Both the position numbers and the translations under genes were made by a program. This document shows, one piece after another, positions 12,313 through 23,438 of a DNA stretch of 64,000 bases. The notes beneath the pieces were generated by a model, which made no database searches, had not been told where the DNA came from, and saw only the letters and a program-made list of their open reading frames with translations. Source of the stretch: Elephas maximus indicus (lineage: Eukaryota; Chordata; Mammalia; Proboscidea; Elephantidae). The stretch's first letter is position 1, and every line of letters starts with the position of its first letter. The stretch is taken from positions 83,218,001 through 83,282,000 of the forward strand of contig NC_064820.1 in the NCBI RefSeq assembly GCF_024166365.1, in the 5' to 3' direction.

Positions 12313-12496
12313 GCTGGCTGAGTTATTTGGAAATCAGGTGGAAAAAGAGAAGGCCAAAGTGGTCAGAGATGCAGAGCAGCTGGGTAAGGTTAAACTCTGA
12401 AGAGAGACAGCAAAGTACAATGAGATAAGAACTCTGGGCTGGGCCCCTTGCCCTATTCAGATATTCAACCAATTATTTGTTAGGCACTAACAAATG

Positions 12497-12699
12497 CAGG
12501 TGCCCTGGTGACCCTGTGGTTAGGCTGCTAGCCAAAGGTTGGCAGTTCGAACCCACCAGCCTGTTCTGCGGGAGAAAGATGTGGCAGTCTGCTTCCGTAA
12601 AGATCACAGCCTTGGAAACCCTATGGGGCAGTTCTACTCTGTCCTATAGGGTCATTACGAGTAGGAATTGATTTTACTAGAACAAGTTTGGTTTGGGTT
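12497..12699 (+). mobile_element. AfroSINE, sense, long variant
   Basis: It has the tRNA-like head with a clear B box ('gcagttcgaacccacc'), the extra segment 'gtggcagtctgcttccgtaa', then 'ggggcagttctactctgtcc', and ends near 'agtttggtttgggttt'. Confidence 0.92.
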
Positions 12700-13589
12700 T
12701 GAAACAACTATATGCAGAATACTTTTCCATATCTTATTCTATCCATAACCCTCTACAGACTTGGAAAAGTGAAGGAGTAACATAAGTTCGTACAGCAGTA
12801 TCAGAATCGGGATTTGTAGTGAATAACCATGAGTCAGGCACCAGGCAGCTGCTGAGAATACCATGTTGGGCACAATAGATTGTTTGCTCTTTTTCATATC
12901 TAGACTTTTATGGCTCTGCCATAATCACCCTAGTCCGCTGTCAATAGCTCACACTCTTAGTTGGCTGCTTGGAAGCAGCTGCTTTGTAATATCCCAACTT
13001 GGGGCCCATCAAAAAGAGACTGCATCAAATAAATGTGCTCTTCCTGCATCATCTCTGTCAAGTGTTTTCACAGCGAGGAAGAAGTATTTCCCAGGTGACT
13101 ATGCATACTGCAAGCCTCAAAAAGGTCAAGGGAGATTAAATCTAGACCCTTCCAATTCTTAGGCACCACCAAATCAAAACCGTTCTAGCTCTTCGTAGCT
13201 TGTCTTTCTAAGTGCTTTTCTGTTAGGGCACAAGGAAGATCAAAGTGGGGGAAAAGATTCCATCTCATCAAGTCCAGGAGTGGGTCGACAATAGTGCAAA
13301 TGCGTTCCTAACATACGCATGTTTTTCAGTAACCTCATCCCTGGTGTTGGGCAGAGAGAAGAAAAAACCACAGGTTTTTGTACTCAAATGCCTGAACGTA
13401 AACAAAAACGAGAACGTTCTTTTTCTCATCCAGTAACATCAACTTGAGGGCCTTGATCTCTGGACATGTGCCACCCTCACGCCCACCTCGTATCATTTCC
13501 GGAGAAGTAGCCATTTTGCACGTTCAGAAGGATGGGAGCAGGGGCTGGACAAGGTACTGAATTTTCTTTCTTTCCCAAACCTCTGCGGA
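12700..13589. other. Region just upstream of the CpG island
   Basis: No repeat or gene assigned. It contains a GCCATTTT (YY1-like) core at 13510-13517 and a TTTCCGG (ETS-like) motif near 13496. Short motifs of this kind occur by chance, so these are weak. Confidence 0.4.
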
Positions 13590-14850
13590 ACCAATCAGGC
13601 TCGGCAGCGCCAAGGCTGGGCTCCGTAATTTAGCAGCAACCTAGAGTCGGAGAGACCGGAAGACGGGTCAGGGGTGTGCGGAATTCATTAGCGCGGTCAG
13701 GGCCCCACGGCACTTTCCCATTGGAGACAGGTGCGGAGGTTTCTCCAGTTCTCCGCACCTCTGCAGCCCTGCAGCCAAAGCGTGATTAAACAGCGACTTC
13801 CTCCCCAGGTGTGTAGCCTGCGTCCCAGGCTGCCTTCCCACCTGGCGAAGGGGGTCACTGAGCGTCTTTCTCGCAAAGTACCACCTCCTCCCTTAATCAC
13901 GCTCGGTCACAAGGTTTCGATTTAAGTCGGTGTCAATACAATCGAATTCAGATAAAACACATCGCCTCTTCAAGACGCCGACCCACTGTTGAGTCCTTGG
14001 GGTGTACGACCGACTCCTCCCCCTCCCTTTCCTCTCCCGGCTCCCTCTGCCTCTGATCCCTATTCGGTCAAAGCCAAACTCCGGAGCGCTGGATTCCAGC
14101 CGGGAGAAACGGGACGGCGAACAGGAGCAGCGGCGCCAGCTCTGAGCCCGCCGCACTGGGCATGCTCAGTGGCGCGGCCGGCTGAGGCCCCGCAAGCTGC
14201 ACCCGGATCTGCTCGGCGGCGGCGGCGACGTGAGCGCGCAGGGGGGCGGCGGCCTCGCCTCATCTCTGTATCTGCGCCTGGGTCGGGTGGGAGACGCCGA
14301 GCGCCGGAGACATGTCGGATTTCGACAGTAACCCGTTCGCGGACCCGGATCTCAACAACCCCTTCAAGGTGAGCGTCGTTCCCTCGCATCTCCCGCCGTG
14401 CGACTCGTCGTTGAGAAAACAGACAAGTTCCTTCGCGGCCACTGTGCCCGCCTTTCGGCTCCTCTAAGCGGTCCAAAGAGGGGCTTGGGTCCGCCGCACC
14501 CCATTTGCGGGTCCCCGCGTCACTGGTTTGGGAAGTCGCGGAAGGTCTCAGCTCCCTGTCCGGCTGCCCCTTCCCCGCGTGCCCTGCTGGGGAGGGTCCC
14601 GCCCGGGAAGGGTCCTGGCAGGCCTCGCCCGCCCCTCGGGGGCGGGGAGAGTGAGAGTCTAGGGCAGGTGGAGTCTTCACCTGGCCAGCAAGTGTAGCTG
14701 GCCGCGCCGGGCGGGGGCCAGGAAGCGGCGGAGGTGGAGACCAGTCCTCGGGTGGGGTTGTCATGGGGACCCGAGGCGGCGGCGGCAAGGAGCTGCGTGG
14801 GGTGATGGCAGTGGTGTGGAGGAGGAGAGAGGTGAGGGCACCGAGTACGC
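13590..14850 (+). promoter_or_regulatory. SCAMP1: SCAMP1 CpG-island promoter and 5' UTR region
   Basis: GC content and CpG frequency rise sharply here compared with the AT-rich flanks and fall again after about 14850. No TATA box is placed convincingly. A CCAAT box is at 13591-13595. A GGC triplet run lies near 14213-14227, and a nearly palindromic site centred on GGCATGCT lies near 14155-14170. The start codon at 14312 is inside the island, so the 5' UTR and transcription start probably lie between about 14100 and 14300; this is inferred from composition. This is the usual layout for a broadly expressed gene. Long ORFs on both strands here are a by-product of high GC content. Confidence 0.85.
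14312..14368 (+). CDS. SCAMP1: SCAMP1 coding exon 1 (start codon, residues 1-19)
   Basis: This exon encodes the N-terminus of secretory carrier-associated membrane protein 1, a four-pass membrane protein of post-Golgi and endosomal recycling vesicles. The ATG at 14312 opens 19 codons reading [19 protein letters not shown], the known SCAMP1 N-terminus. Two NPF motifs are visible at residues 7-9 and 16-18; in this family such motifs in the cytoplasmic N-terminus bind EH-domain proteins. The exon ends in phase 0 at AAG followed by the donor GTGAGC at 14369. It lies inside the CpG-rich promoter region. The context before the ATG is GGAGAC, with a purine (G) at -3. The rest of the protein (about 338 aa in known orthologues) lies in exon 2 and beyond the window. 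The identification rests on recognising the peptide and on the correctly spliced continuation in exon 2. Confidence 0.96.
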
Positions 14851-15052
14851 TGCAAAAAAAAAAAAAAAAAGGTTGTGTTTTTATTTTTTAAGCTTGTGTT
14901 GCGCCCAGGTACCACCAGTGGCGCTGCCATCCCCCATTAGACTGAGTGAGGGTACTGATCTCAAAGCATAAGTGAAAAAGAAATAAACATACCTGGAAAA
15001 CAATAGTGCACGTGGACGACATTTCCCTACTTCACTGCTCCTAGGAAGATAA
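14851..15052. other. Intron 1 start, A-run and unassigned
   Basis: An A run lies at about 14853-14870, just where the CpG island ends, followed by unassigned sequence up to the next SINE. Confidence 0.5.
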
Positions 15053-15213
15053 AGGAAACCCTGGTGGCATAGTGGTTAAGTGCTACGGCTGCTAACCAAA
15101 GGGTCAGCAGCTCGAATCCACCAGGTGCTCCTTGGAAACTCTATGGGGCAGTTCTACTCTGTCTTACAGGGTCGTTATCAGTCGGAATCGACTCGATGGC
15201 ACTGGGTAGCAAG
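15053..15213 (+). mobile_element. AfroSINE, sense, well preserved
   Basis: The head reads 'ggaaaccctggtggcatagt' with B box 'gcagctcgaatccacc'. The body has 'ggggcagttctactctgtct' and the tail 'gtcggaatcgactcgatggc'. It is among the least diverged copies here. Confidence 0.95.
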
Positions 15214-15800
15214 GTAAAAGACGGGATATTTTCCAAGCTCCGAGTGCGTCACCGGTTCTCTGGGCTGTATGAGGTACCATTTCCCACATAAGCTTCTTTC
15301 TTTGTGGGAGCCGACCTTATCAACACCAGTTTCGAAAGAGCTTGGCACAGAAACCAGCAAAAGGAAGGCGGCCGAAATGTTCCTTATCTGTTCTTTAATT
15401 AATGCACCATTTAAATGAATACCTCTTTAAAATTACTCCAGGTTTCTTAATGAGCATAGCTGCTTAATTAACACGGGTAGTTTGTTTCCAACTGTTGGTT
15501 GAAGTTAGTTGTTTCTTAATCTCCCCTGAGTATAAGCAATAGTAACTTTAATTTGTGTAGCCAAGTAAAAAAAAACCTTAATTTGTGGCCACACAGGTGT
15601 TATTTTGGCTTGTCGAGTTTACCTTTCTTTTTTTTTAAGGCTGGTTTTATCTCTTATTAAGAATCCTGGAAGAGGAAATATACCTGTTCTTATTATTAGC
15701 CGAAAACTTCATGGAGGTTATTTTCATGAAATGCACCTGATTATTATTGACGGTTTAGTAGAAATGTAGAATAGTCTCAGTCACCATTTCATTGCTTCTA

Positions 15801-15957
15801 ATGAAACTCTGGTGGCATAGTGGTTAAGAGCTATGGCTGCTAACCAAAAGGTCAGCAGTTTGAATCCACCAGGCGCTCCTTGGAAACTCTATAGGACAGC
15901 TTTACTCTGTCCTATAGGGTCGCAGAGAGTCAAAATCAACTCGATGGCAACGGGGAA
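15801..15957 (+). mobile_element. AfroSINE, sense
   Basis: Head 'gaaactctggtggcatagtg', B box 'gcagtttgaatccacc', body 'ggacagctttactctgtcc', tail 'caactcgatggcaacgggg'. The flanks 15214-15800 and 15958-16710 show no gene or recognisable repeat. Confidence 0.93.
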
Positions 15958-16710
15958 TGTCACTTAAAAAATTCTGTACAGCTGGCCTGGAACTTTCACG
16001 TTTTTAGAGCTTATATAATTGCTCTTTAAGGAGAGTATTTTTCCCTCAGAAGTTCTGTTTCAGTGAGTATTGTATACACTTAGGTGTTGTGGAAAACCTG
16101 ATTATTCTTGTTATAGACATTATAAAGAGACATTTCATAAATTGCCAAATGGTGTTATTTTAAAATATTTTGAAGGCGTGGAATTAAGAATTTACTAGCT
16201 TTTCCTAATTCAGATAATTCAGTGATGCTCTTTATTCAGCAGCTGACAGTTCGGCTATGTTCTATTTGGTCATTCTATTTCGTGGCTCGTTTCATGCAGC
16301 CAATTCTCTTGTAAGGGCAAGACATTGTCTTCTGAGCCAAGACTGCTCTTTTGTGACATCTAATGTTGCCATGACACTTTCCTCTTCTGACATTCATAAG
16401 ATTGCTGTACTAATTCTAAACCCAAAAGTAGTTTTAAGTACTTATTCCATGTAGCGAAAAATTGTAAACCTTGTCTGTTCTTTGTAGATGGATGTACTTA
16501 GAGGACAATGATTTTTCAAGTTCAAAAAATTCTTCAAGGGACGGATACTTTAGGTCTAAAGAAGACTTGGTTGTTCAGGTATTCCACCTTATGGCCTTTC
16601 CCTGTTTTTGGTGACTGTCACAGCGTTGTCAGCGTATCTGACCCTTTCTCTTCCTGCTTGTATCCAGTTTCCCTTTCTCTTTTCAAAGTTAAGCTTTACA
16701 TATATACTAT

Positions 16711-16880
16711 ACCAAAAAAACCCAAACCCACTGCCGTCGAGTTGATTCTGACTCATAGCGACCCTATAGGACAGAGTAGAACTGCCCCGTAGAGTTTCCA
16801 AGGAGCGCCTGGCGGATTCGAACTGCTGACCTTTTGGTTAGCAGCCGTAGCAGTTAATCACTACGCCACCAGGGTTTCCA
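16711..16880 (-). mobile_element. AfroSINE, antisense, well preserved
   Basis: The A-rich start 'accaaaaaaacccaaaccc' and antisense tail 'gtcgagttgattctgactca' run to the head end 'cgccaccagggtttcca'. It is flanked by TA-rich sequence ('tatatact', 'atatatag'). Confidence 0.95.
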
Positions 16881-17301
16881 ATATATAGTATATATGTAGA
16901 TATATATTTCTTTTCCTTTTTCTACTTTGGGCTTCTTTCTATGTTTCTGTGGTATTTAAACTAAAAATTTGGATCATCTGTACTTTAAAAGGTCCTTAGA
17001 CTCATCTTTGTGTTACCTTATAACTTTTGTTTTCAAATCTGTTTTTTTTTTAGTATTTAAATATTTGAGTATTTGAAAATAAAGTCCTTATTTTCAAAAT
17101 ATATGATTTTTCACATTTGGTAACTATCCTGATTTCTTCATTAAACTCTGTTTGGTTTCCATTGCTTTTTTTTTTCTGTTCCTTAACACATCTTTCACTT
17201 TTATGTTAGGAACACTTAAACGCATCTTCATTTGACCCATGACGTGAAAATAATTTCTGAGTATACCTTCCATAGATAATATATGCACTGTGGCTTACAC
17301 A

Positions 17302-17434
17302 AGAGCTCTGGTGGTGCGATGGTTAAGTACTAGGCTGCTTAACTGAAAGGTCTATGGTTTGAACCCAGAGAGGGAGAAAAGACCTGGCGATTTGCTTCCA
17401 TAAAGATTACAGCCTAGGAAACCCTGCAGAGCAG
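17302..17434 (+). mobile_element. AfroSINE 5' part, sense, 3'-truncated
   Basis: Head 'agagctctggtggtgcgatg' and the middle segment 'gcgatttgcttccataaaga', then 'ggaaaccctgcagagcag', after which the match stops. The body end and tail are missing. Confidence 0.85.
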
Positions 17435-17617
17435 GGGCTGAGCTAAGCTCAGTGATGGTTTCATGGAATTTGAATAGTTTAATTCTGCATCAACAAACTT
17501 GGAATAACTCGAAATACAAAAGAAAAACATTAATCATATGGAAGTTTCTGAGAATGCATTCTTGAGTTTTTCATAATGTGTTTTTAAAGGTAGAGAGGAA
17601 AAATATTTTCCACATAC

Positions 17618-17780
17618 CCAACAAAACCCAGTGCCATCGAGTCGATTCCGACTCATAGTGACCCCATAGGCCAGAGTAGAGCTGCCCCATAGAGTTTCCA
17701 AGGATCGCCTGGCGAATTTGAACTGCCAACCCTTTGGTTAGCAGCTGTAGCACTTAACCACTGCGCCACCAGGGTTTCCA
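17618..17780 (-). mobile_element. AfroSINE, antisense, well preserved
   Basis: Antisense tail 'gccatcgagtcgattccgac', body 'ggccagagtagagctgcccc', head end 'cgccaccagggtttcca'. Confidence 0.95.
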
Positions 17781-18127
17781 TTAGTTAACATGTATTTACT
17801 GAATTGTTGTATGTCCCTTGGTCTTCTGTTCCATTGTTTATTCCTTCATTCATTCAATAGATACTGAAGAAATATCTCTCTCCCTAAGGATATTAGTCTA
17901 ACATGGAAACAGACATGCTTGGAAAGTCAAATAAAAGAACAGTAGGGGTCAATAATATAGGCTCTTATAAGTCAGTGTGAGAACATGTGATTAAGTGCCA
18001 GAATGAATGCAGTTTGTTCATAAAACATAGGAAGGAGAAATTAATTCAGTAGTAAGAAAATTTTCATGCTTCTAATGTGCTTGTGCATATTAGTATGCTG
18101 AGTATTCGATTTGATTGCTGGCATGTT

Positions 18128-18468
18128 TGAGTCCATTTGTTGTGGCTATTTTGCTAATCCATCTCACCAGTAGTCTCTCTTACCCTTATTGGTCCTTTGC
18201 TTCACCAAATGTGATGTCTTCATGTAGCAATTGATCCCTCCTGATGACGTGTCCAAAGCAAGCAAATGGGACAGATTTCTGTTGTGATCCATAAAGTTTT
18301 CATTGGCTAAATTTCAGAAGTAGATCACCAGACCTTTCTTTCTAGGTTGTCTTAGTCTGGAAGCTCTGCTGAAACCTGTTTGCCACGAGTGACCCAGTTG
18401 GTATTTGAGATAACTTCTGGCATCACAGCAACATACAAGCCACCTTAGCACAACAAACTTGACGATGG
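18128..18468 (-). mobile_element. Internally deleted RTE derivative, antisense
   Basis: The left part (18128-18270) matches the antisense end of the RTE reading frame ('gatccctcctgatgacgtgt', 'ccaaagcaagc'). The right part (18296-18468) matches the antisense RTE 5' region ('gctgaaacctgtttgccac', 'ggcatcacagcaacatacaa', 'aacaaacttgacga'). Compared with the copies at 35.5-38.65 kb and 53.8-57.0 kb, about 2.4 kb of coding sequence is missing between the two parts. It is either a deleted RTE or a non-autonomous family built from RTE ends. Confidence 0.7.
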
Positions 18469-18654
18469 GTGGTGGCCACTAGGAATAGCCTGGGGTTTTT
18501 ACATAGTGGCAGCAGTGTTCCAAGAGGTCAAGAGTCAAAGCTACAAGGCTTCTTGAGCCATATGTCACTTCCACTGTGTTCTTTTGGTCAAAACAAGCCA
18601 CAAGGCCAGTCCAGATTAAAAAAGGAGCGGGGAGGATTAGACTCCACTTCTTGA

Positions 18655-18866
18655 TAGGAGCTTCTAGGTGATGCAAACAGTTAATGGAAAGGTTGGAGAT
18701 TCAAGTCTTGTTAGAGGCATCTCAGAAGAAAGGCCTAGTGATTCACATTTGGAAAAAAAATATCAGCTGTTGAAAACCCTATGGAGCACAGTTCTACTCT
18801 GACACTCATGGAGTTGCCGTGAGTTGGAATTAGCTCGCCAGCAAATGGTTTTGTTTTTTTTTTTTT
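18655..18866 (+). mobile_element. AfroSINE, sense, variant body
   Basis: It has a different head ('gcttctaggtgatgcaaaca') and body ('agaagaaaggcctagtgatt', 'gttgaaaaccctatggagca', 'ctctgacactcatggagttg') from the main AfroSINE type, but the same tail type ('gttggaattagctcgcc'). It ends in a T-rich stretch at about 18846-18866. The copies at 34205 and 34422 are the same kind. Confidence 0.85.
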
Positions 18867-21065
18867 TGACGGAAAGGGATTGTGGAAAATTTGTGACTAT
18901 TTTTAATTCACCATGGTTTGCCCTCTTGCCATAATTATTTTACAATCCTCTCCATGGAAAATACATTCATCCTCTTCCAGAATCCCTAAAAGTCTCGTCT
19001 CTTTGAGGCATCAAACTTAAAGTCCATGATCTCACAGTCTGCATTAGGTTCGTATGCAGATGAGACTCCTTTGCTGCAATCCTTTTAGATACAGACCTAT
19101 GAACTGAAAAGATACACTCAGCATAAAATGGTGAGAGAGGCACAGGATAACCTCAGAAGATCCTCTCATTCAAATAGGGGAGGAGTGGGAGGTATATAGC
19201 AGTTTCTCATCCGTAGCAATTCTGAAATCCAGCCAGGAACATGTTGTCAGGATCACCCCCTTCAGGGTCACTGAGTATTCTTTGATTAAGGCCCAGTTCT
19301 GCTACCTGGAAGTGGTTTCCTGATCTATGATTTTCTTCTGCTTTTGGCATCTTTTTTTTCCCCATAAGAAATGACACTTGTTAGCAGCTGAGTAGCATTT
19401 TCAGTGTGCTTCCTGCCCATTGAAAGTTTGGTGCCCAGAGGAATCTTTTCACTTTAAAATGTCTCTGTTTCTTTTAGTCCAGGATGGTACAGCTCTGGTA
19501 ACAATTTCTTGTTAATCTGATTAGAGTTCACAGCATACCGTAAAAACCTTCTTTTTGAGACAGTCGTCTTAGGGTAGAGTGACAGGGTGCTATGGATCAG
19601 ATCCTTAAGATATTTAGAGAATCTGTTGTCTAGGTTCAGCATCTCCTATGGCCAGTGGAAGCTGCCAGGCAGTTACAATAGGATACTGTGGTGTGTGCAG
19701 AGTACCTCTCGTATCAGCTACATGACAAAACTGTAATTGAACACAGTTCTGTTTTGATCCCATAGCTTTAACAACGCTCATACTTGGGATGATGATGATT
19801 GTGAAAAATTTTGCAAGTAAACTGTTTTGTGTTGATATTACTAAAAAAAGTTCTAGAGTACGGTTAACATTTAGTAGTACTGAATGCAAATCTAGGACAT
19901 TTATTGGCTGTTTTCTTAATATGAGTCACCAGTGTGATATTGTTGTTTAAAACATATGTATCAGATTAAGTAAATTAGTGGCCAGTTCTTAGATAATAAT
20001 TCCATAATAGTCTGTTTTGGTCAGATCACGTGGGGATATTGTCTCAATTCCAAGTGCATACATGAAGAGTGGTTTGAACCAAATAGAATGTGTCCAAAGA
20101 ATAGTTGTGGGTCTGGAATCAAGTCTTAGGAAGAATGATTTAGGTTTATATTTCTTAATAGGTTTAGTCTACAGAAAGTTGAGGAAGCATGAGAGCTGCT
20201 ACCAGATCCTTGAAAGGGTCTTGGCTGGTGGAGAGAATAAACTTGTTCTTTCTTGTTTCAGAAAAAATCTAAGGCTTGTTGACAGAGTTTACAGGTAGAG
20301 CTTGTCCTAGCTTAAAGATAAAAAAAAATCTGTTAGTCTGTGATGGTTTTTGGCAGGGAGCTTCCCAGCACTTGAAGGAATTCAAGCAGAATTTGGATTA
20401 CCTGTCAGGGACGCTAAGGTAGAAATTTTTGTGTCTTAAGTTTTTTTTTCTGTTTTGAAATTCTGTTACATTTTTGTGTCTGTATGGACCACTTTGAATA
20501 CATAATTCTCTCATGTTTTAATATATTGGATATTGGACTTGAGTTTGGTGTTTCAGCTAGAGAGGAGGTTCTATGTCCTGGGGACTTGCCATGCTCTGAA
20601 CTTCAACTTTTGTTGATGGAGCAGCCCTAAGTGGTTGCGTATACACAGGTGATTATGTCCTCTATTGTGTGACCCTTGCCACCCTGGCCCAAGGTACCTG
20701 GCTTAAGGGATGCCAATCTCTGGCCTGATCAGAAGCATATAAGACGGCTTAGTCCAAAAATTCTGTCCCAACGAGAACAATGATAGTTAGCTGAACTATT
20801 TTTCCTCAGGAACCTGAGCTGCAAGGACAAAGTAGTTGGTAGTGGGAATAATCATGGAAAGACACAGATAGGAGGAAAGAGCTGAATTATCATAATGGTG
20901 AAGCATTGAAGTGGGAATCTTCTGATCAGGGCTTCTGAGAATCATTTTCTAGAATTTCTCCCCCTCATTAGAGCTGCAGTTGAACTACCAGAAATGTTTC
21001 TGTGTCTTCAAAAATTTCAGTCTCTGTGAAGCCTGTCATCTGTCTTTCTGCATATATCTTTCAAA
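18867..21065. other. Intron 1 stretch, mostly unassigned, with one ancient repeat
   Basis: About 20080-20425 follows an ancient repeat pattern I associate with CR1/L3-like LINE debris: 'gtctggaatcaagtcttagg', then 'cttgttctttcttg', then 'ggagcttcccagcacttgaa', then 'acctgtcagggacgctaagg'. A 93-codon open frame at 20017-20298 falls in it and looks like chance. The remainder shows no gene or repeat I can name. Confidence 0.4.
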
Positions 21066-21598
21066 TACTGTCTTAGCCATCTAGGGCTGCTGTAATAGAG
21101 ATACCACAAGTGGATGGCTTTAACAAACAGAAGTTTATTCTCTCACAGTCTGGTAGGCTAGAAGTCCAAATTCAGGGCATCGGCTCCAGGGGAGGGCTTT
21201 CTCTGTTGGCTCTGGAGGAAGGTCCTTGTCATCAATCTTCACCTGGACTAGGAGCTTCTCCACATAGGAACCCTGAGTCCACAGGATGCACTCTGTTCCT
21301 GGTGCTGCTTTCTTGGTGGTATGAGGTCCCTCTGTCTCTCTGTGCCCTTCTCTCTTTTATATCTCAAAGGAAATTGGCTCAAAACACAATTCAATCTTGT
21401 AGATTGAGTCCTGCCATGTTAACATAACTGCCACCTCTCCCACCTCATTAATATCATAGGGAAAATCATGACAGATGACAAAATGGTGGATAATCATACA
21501 ATACCAAGAATTATGGCCTAGCCACATTGATACACATATTTTGGGGGGACACAATTCAATCCATGATAAATTCCCCACCCCCCAACATCTGAGGTGAC
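21066..21598 (-). mobile_element. MLT1-like (MaLR/ERVL) LTR, antisense
   Basis: The left end 'ggctgctgtaatagagatac', 'tttattctctcacagtctgg' and the right end 'ggggggacacaattcaatcc' are the antisense of MLT1-type LTR ends. The middle ('aaaatggtggataatcatac', 'tatggcctagccacattgat') is a variant I do not know by name, possibly an afrotherian subfamily. No internal retroviral genes are attached. Confidence 0.65.
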
Positions 21599-22231
21599 CT
21601 GAGTAGTCTGTTTTAGTCAACCAAAATTGCCAAATGTTAAATGTGAAGTAACATTTTTTTACCAAAACCTTGATAGAATTAAACCTGTATTCAGAGCTAC
21701 AGTTTTTGGTAGTAAAACGGGGTAGTGCAAATCCAAACATGAAATGTTTTTGAATCACAAGGGAGAATTTCTCAACTGTCAATAGGTGTGAGAATTGAAG
21801 GGTGACATGGATGTTGATTGGATTTGACTTTGTAACAAGTCCCTTACCACTTTCATTCTATTTCATTTGGCCCGACTGAGGCAGCCTGTACTGTCCTATG
21901 GCATCATTCTTCTCCCTTTTTCTCTACAAGAACCAACACAGGAAGACCCAGCGCCCAAGGAGCAATCCAGTATTCACCTTCTTGGATTTGGTGTTAGATG
22001 CTTTTAAGAATTAGTAATGCCAATTAGGTAGATTTGAAATGGACAAGAATGAAGCTTCTTGTTACAGAAAAAAAGTGCACATGTATTCTCATTTGGGTAT
22101 TTGTAGCTTCATTAGCATTAGTTTGAAACTTTTTAATTTTTCTGGAATAATAGAGAGGAAAAAAAAATATTGAAATAAGTCTGGAGGAGGGGGCGGGATG
22201 TAGAGGGAAAGAAACAAGAAGATGCATTTGG
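21599..22231. other. Intron 1, nothing recognised
   Basis: AT-rich intronic sequence between two LTR fragments. No gene, RNA or repeat assigned. Confidence 0.45.
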
Positions 22232-22921
22232 TGAGTGTGTTATCTATTGCTGTGTAACAAATTACCCTAAATTTAGTGCCTTAAAACAATAAACATTTAT
22301 TGTTGTTGTTTTTCAAGGCTGTGACCTTTGGAAGCAGATTGTCAGACCTTACTTATGAGGTGCCTCTGGGTGGGTTTGAACCACCAACCTTTTGGTTAGT
22401 AGCACTTAACCGTTTGCCCAATCCAGGGATTCCAGACATTTACTATTGTATACAATTTCTCGGGACCAGAGACCCAGGAGTGGCTTAGCTGGATGGTTCT
22501 GAAAAAACTTGTTTTTTTCTTGCTTTAGTAAAAAAAATTATAAGGCTAAGTCAAACCAGAGTTTCTTGTTAGGTTGCAGTCATGGTATTGGCTGGGGTGG
22601 CAACCATCTGAAGGCTTGACTGGGGCTGAGAGATCAGCTTCTAAGGTGGTTTACTCACATGTATGGCTGTGGGCAGAGACCTCAGTTCCTTGCCATGTAG
22701 ACCTGCTTGAGTATCCTTGTAACATATCAAATGGATTCCTCCAGAGAAAGTGATCCCAGAAGGCAGAAGCTGCAGTGTCTTTTATGACAACCTTGGAAGT
22801 CACACACCATCATCACCCTGCAATAGGTCATCTATATTCAGTTGGGAGAGTACTACACAGAGATGTGAATACCTGGAGGCAAGAATCATTGGGGACCATC
22901 TTGAAGGCTGGCTACCGCAGT
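22232..22921 (-). mobile_element. MLT1-family LTR, antisense, with a nested SINE
   Basis: It begins with 'ttatctattgctgtgtaaca' and ends with 'ccatcttgaaggctggctac', the two antisense ends of an MLT1-type LTR. Between them lie 'gaggcttgactggggctga'-like and 'gaagctgcagtgtcttttat' blocks in the expected order. An AfroSINE fragment interrupts it at 22312-22432. Confidence 0.75.
22312..22432 (-). mobile_element. AfroSINE head fragment, antisense, nested in an LTR
   Basis: 'ctttggaagcagattgtcag', 'gtgggtttgaaccaccaacc' and 'ttttggttagtagcacttaa' are the antisense of the long AfroSINE variant from its middle segment to its head. The RTE-like tail is missing. Confidence 0.85.
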
Positions 22922-23426
22922 GAGTGAACATTAATACTTCCTTCAGGAGCTAATGTATCCGTAAACTTTTCAACAACATTAGTAAAAAGTAAAAATAAAT
23001 TAGAAAGCCTGATTAAATGACTAATGAAAGAAGAAAGAGTTCAGAAGATAGAAGACAGATAATGTTGAGGCAGAGTTTAAATCGGGGATTGTAAACCAGT
23101 TCCATGCTGACTGATATTAGGACTATTAAGGAAAGTATCATTATAACACCTGTTTCCCTTCTCTTCCCACAGTCCCCTCCCCAGCCACTTAGCTGGTTGC
23201 TTCTTTGGATTTGTTTTCAGCCATATTTTTCTCGCAGTACCTTGCCCCATACTGATGACAAAATCTCTATCCCATTCTTGAAAAAGTTGAACTCAGCCCC
23301 TTTCATGTCCAGATTACAGTTAATTCCTTCCAAACTCTTGGGGCAAACCTAAAGAAAAGAGATTGCTTTTGAAAGATTGCTGATCTCTGATTTTTTGGGA
23401 AAAAAAAAAATGTAGCAAATAAGAAT
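22922..23426. other. Intron 1, nothing recognised
   Basis: Short unassigned stretch between the MLT1-type LTR and the L1. It ends with an A run at 23400-23410 just before the L1 target site. Confidence 0.45.
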
Positions 23427-23438
23427 ACATGAATCTCA

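Noticed and set aside
13989..14788. Long open frames in the CpG island (up to 242 codons, minus strand)
   Set aside because: High GC depletes stop codons; the real coding use is the 57-nt SCAMP1 exon 1 on the plus strand, and the others have low-complexity Pro/Arg/Gly content.
20017..20298. 93-codon open frame in intron 1
   Set aside because: Falls in an ancient repeat-like block, with no splice context or family match.
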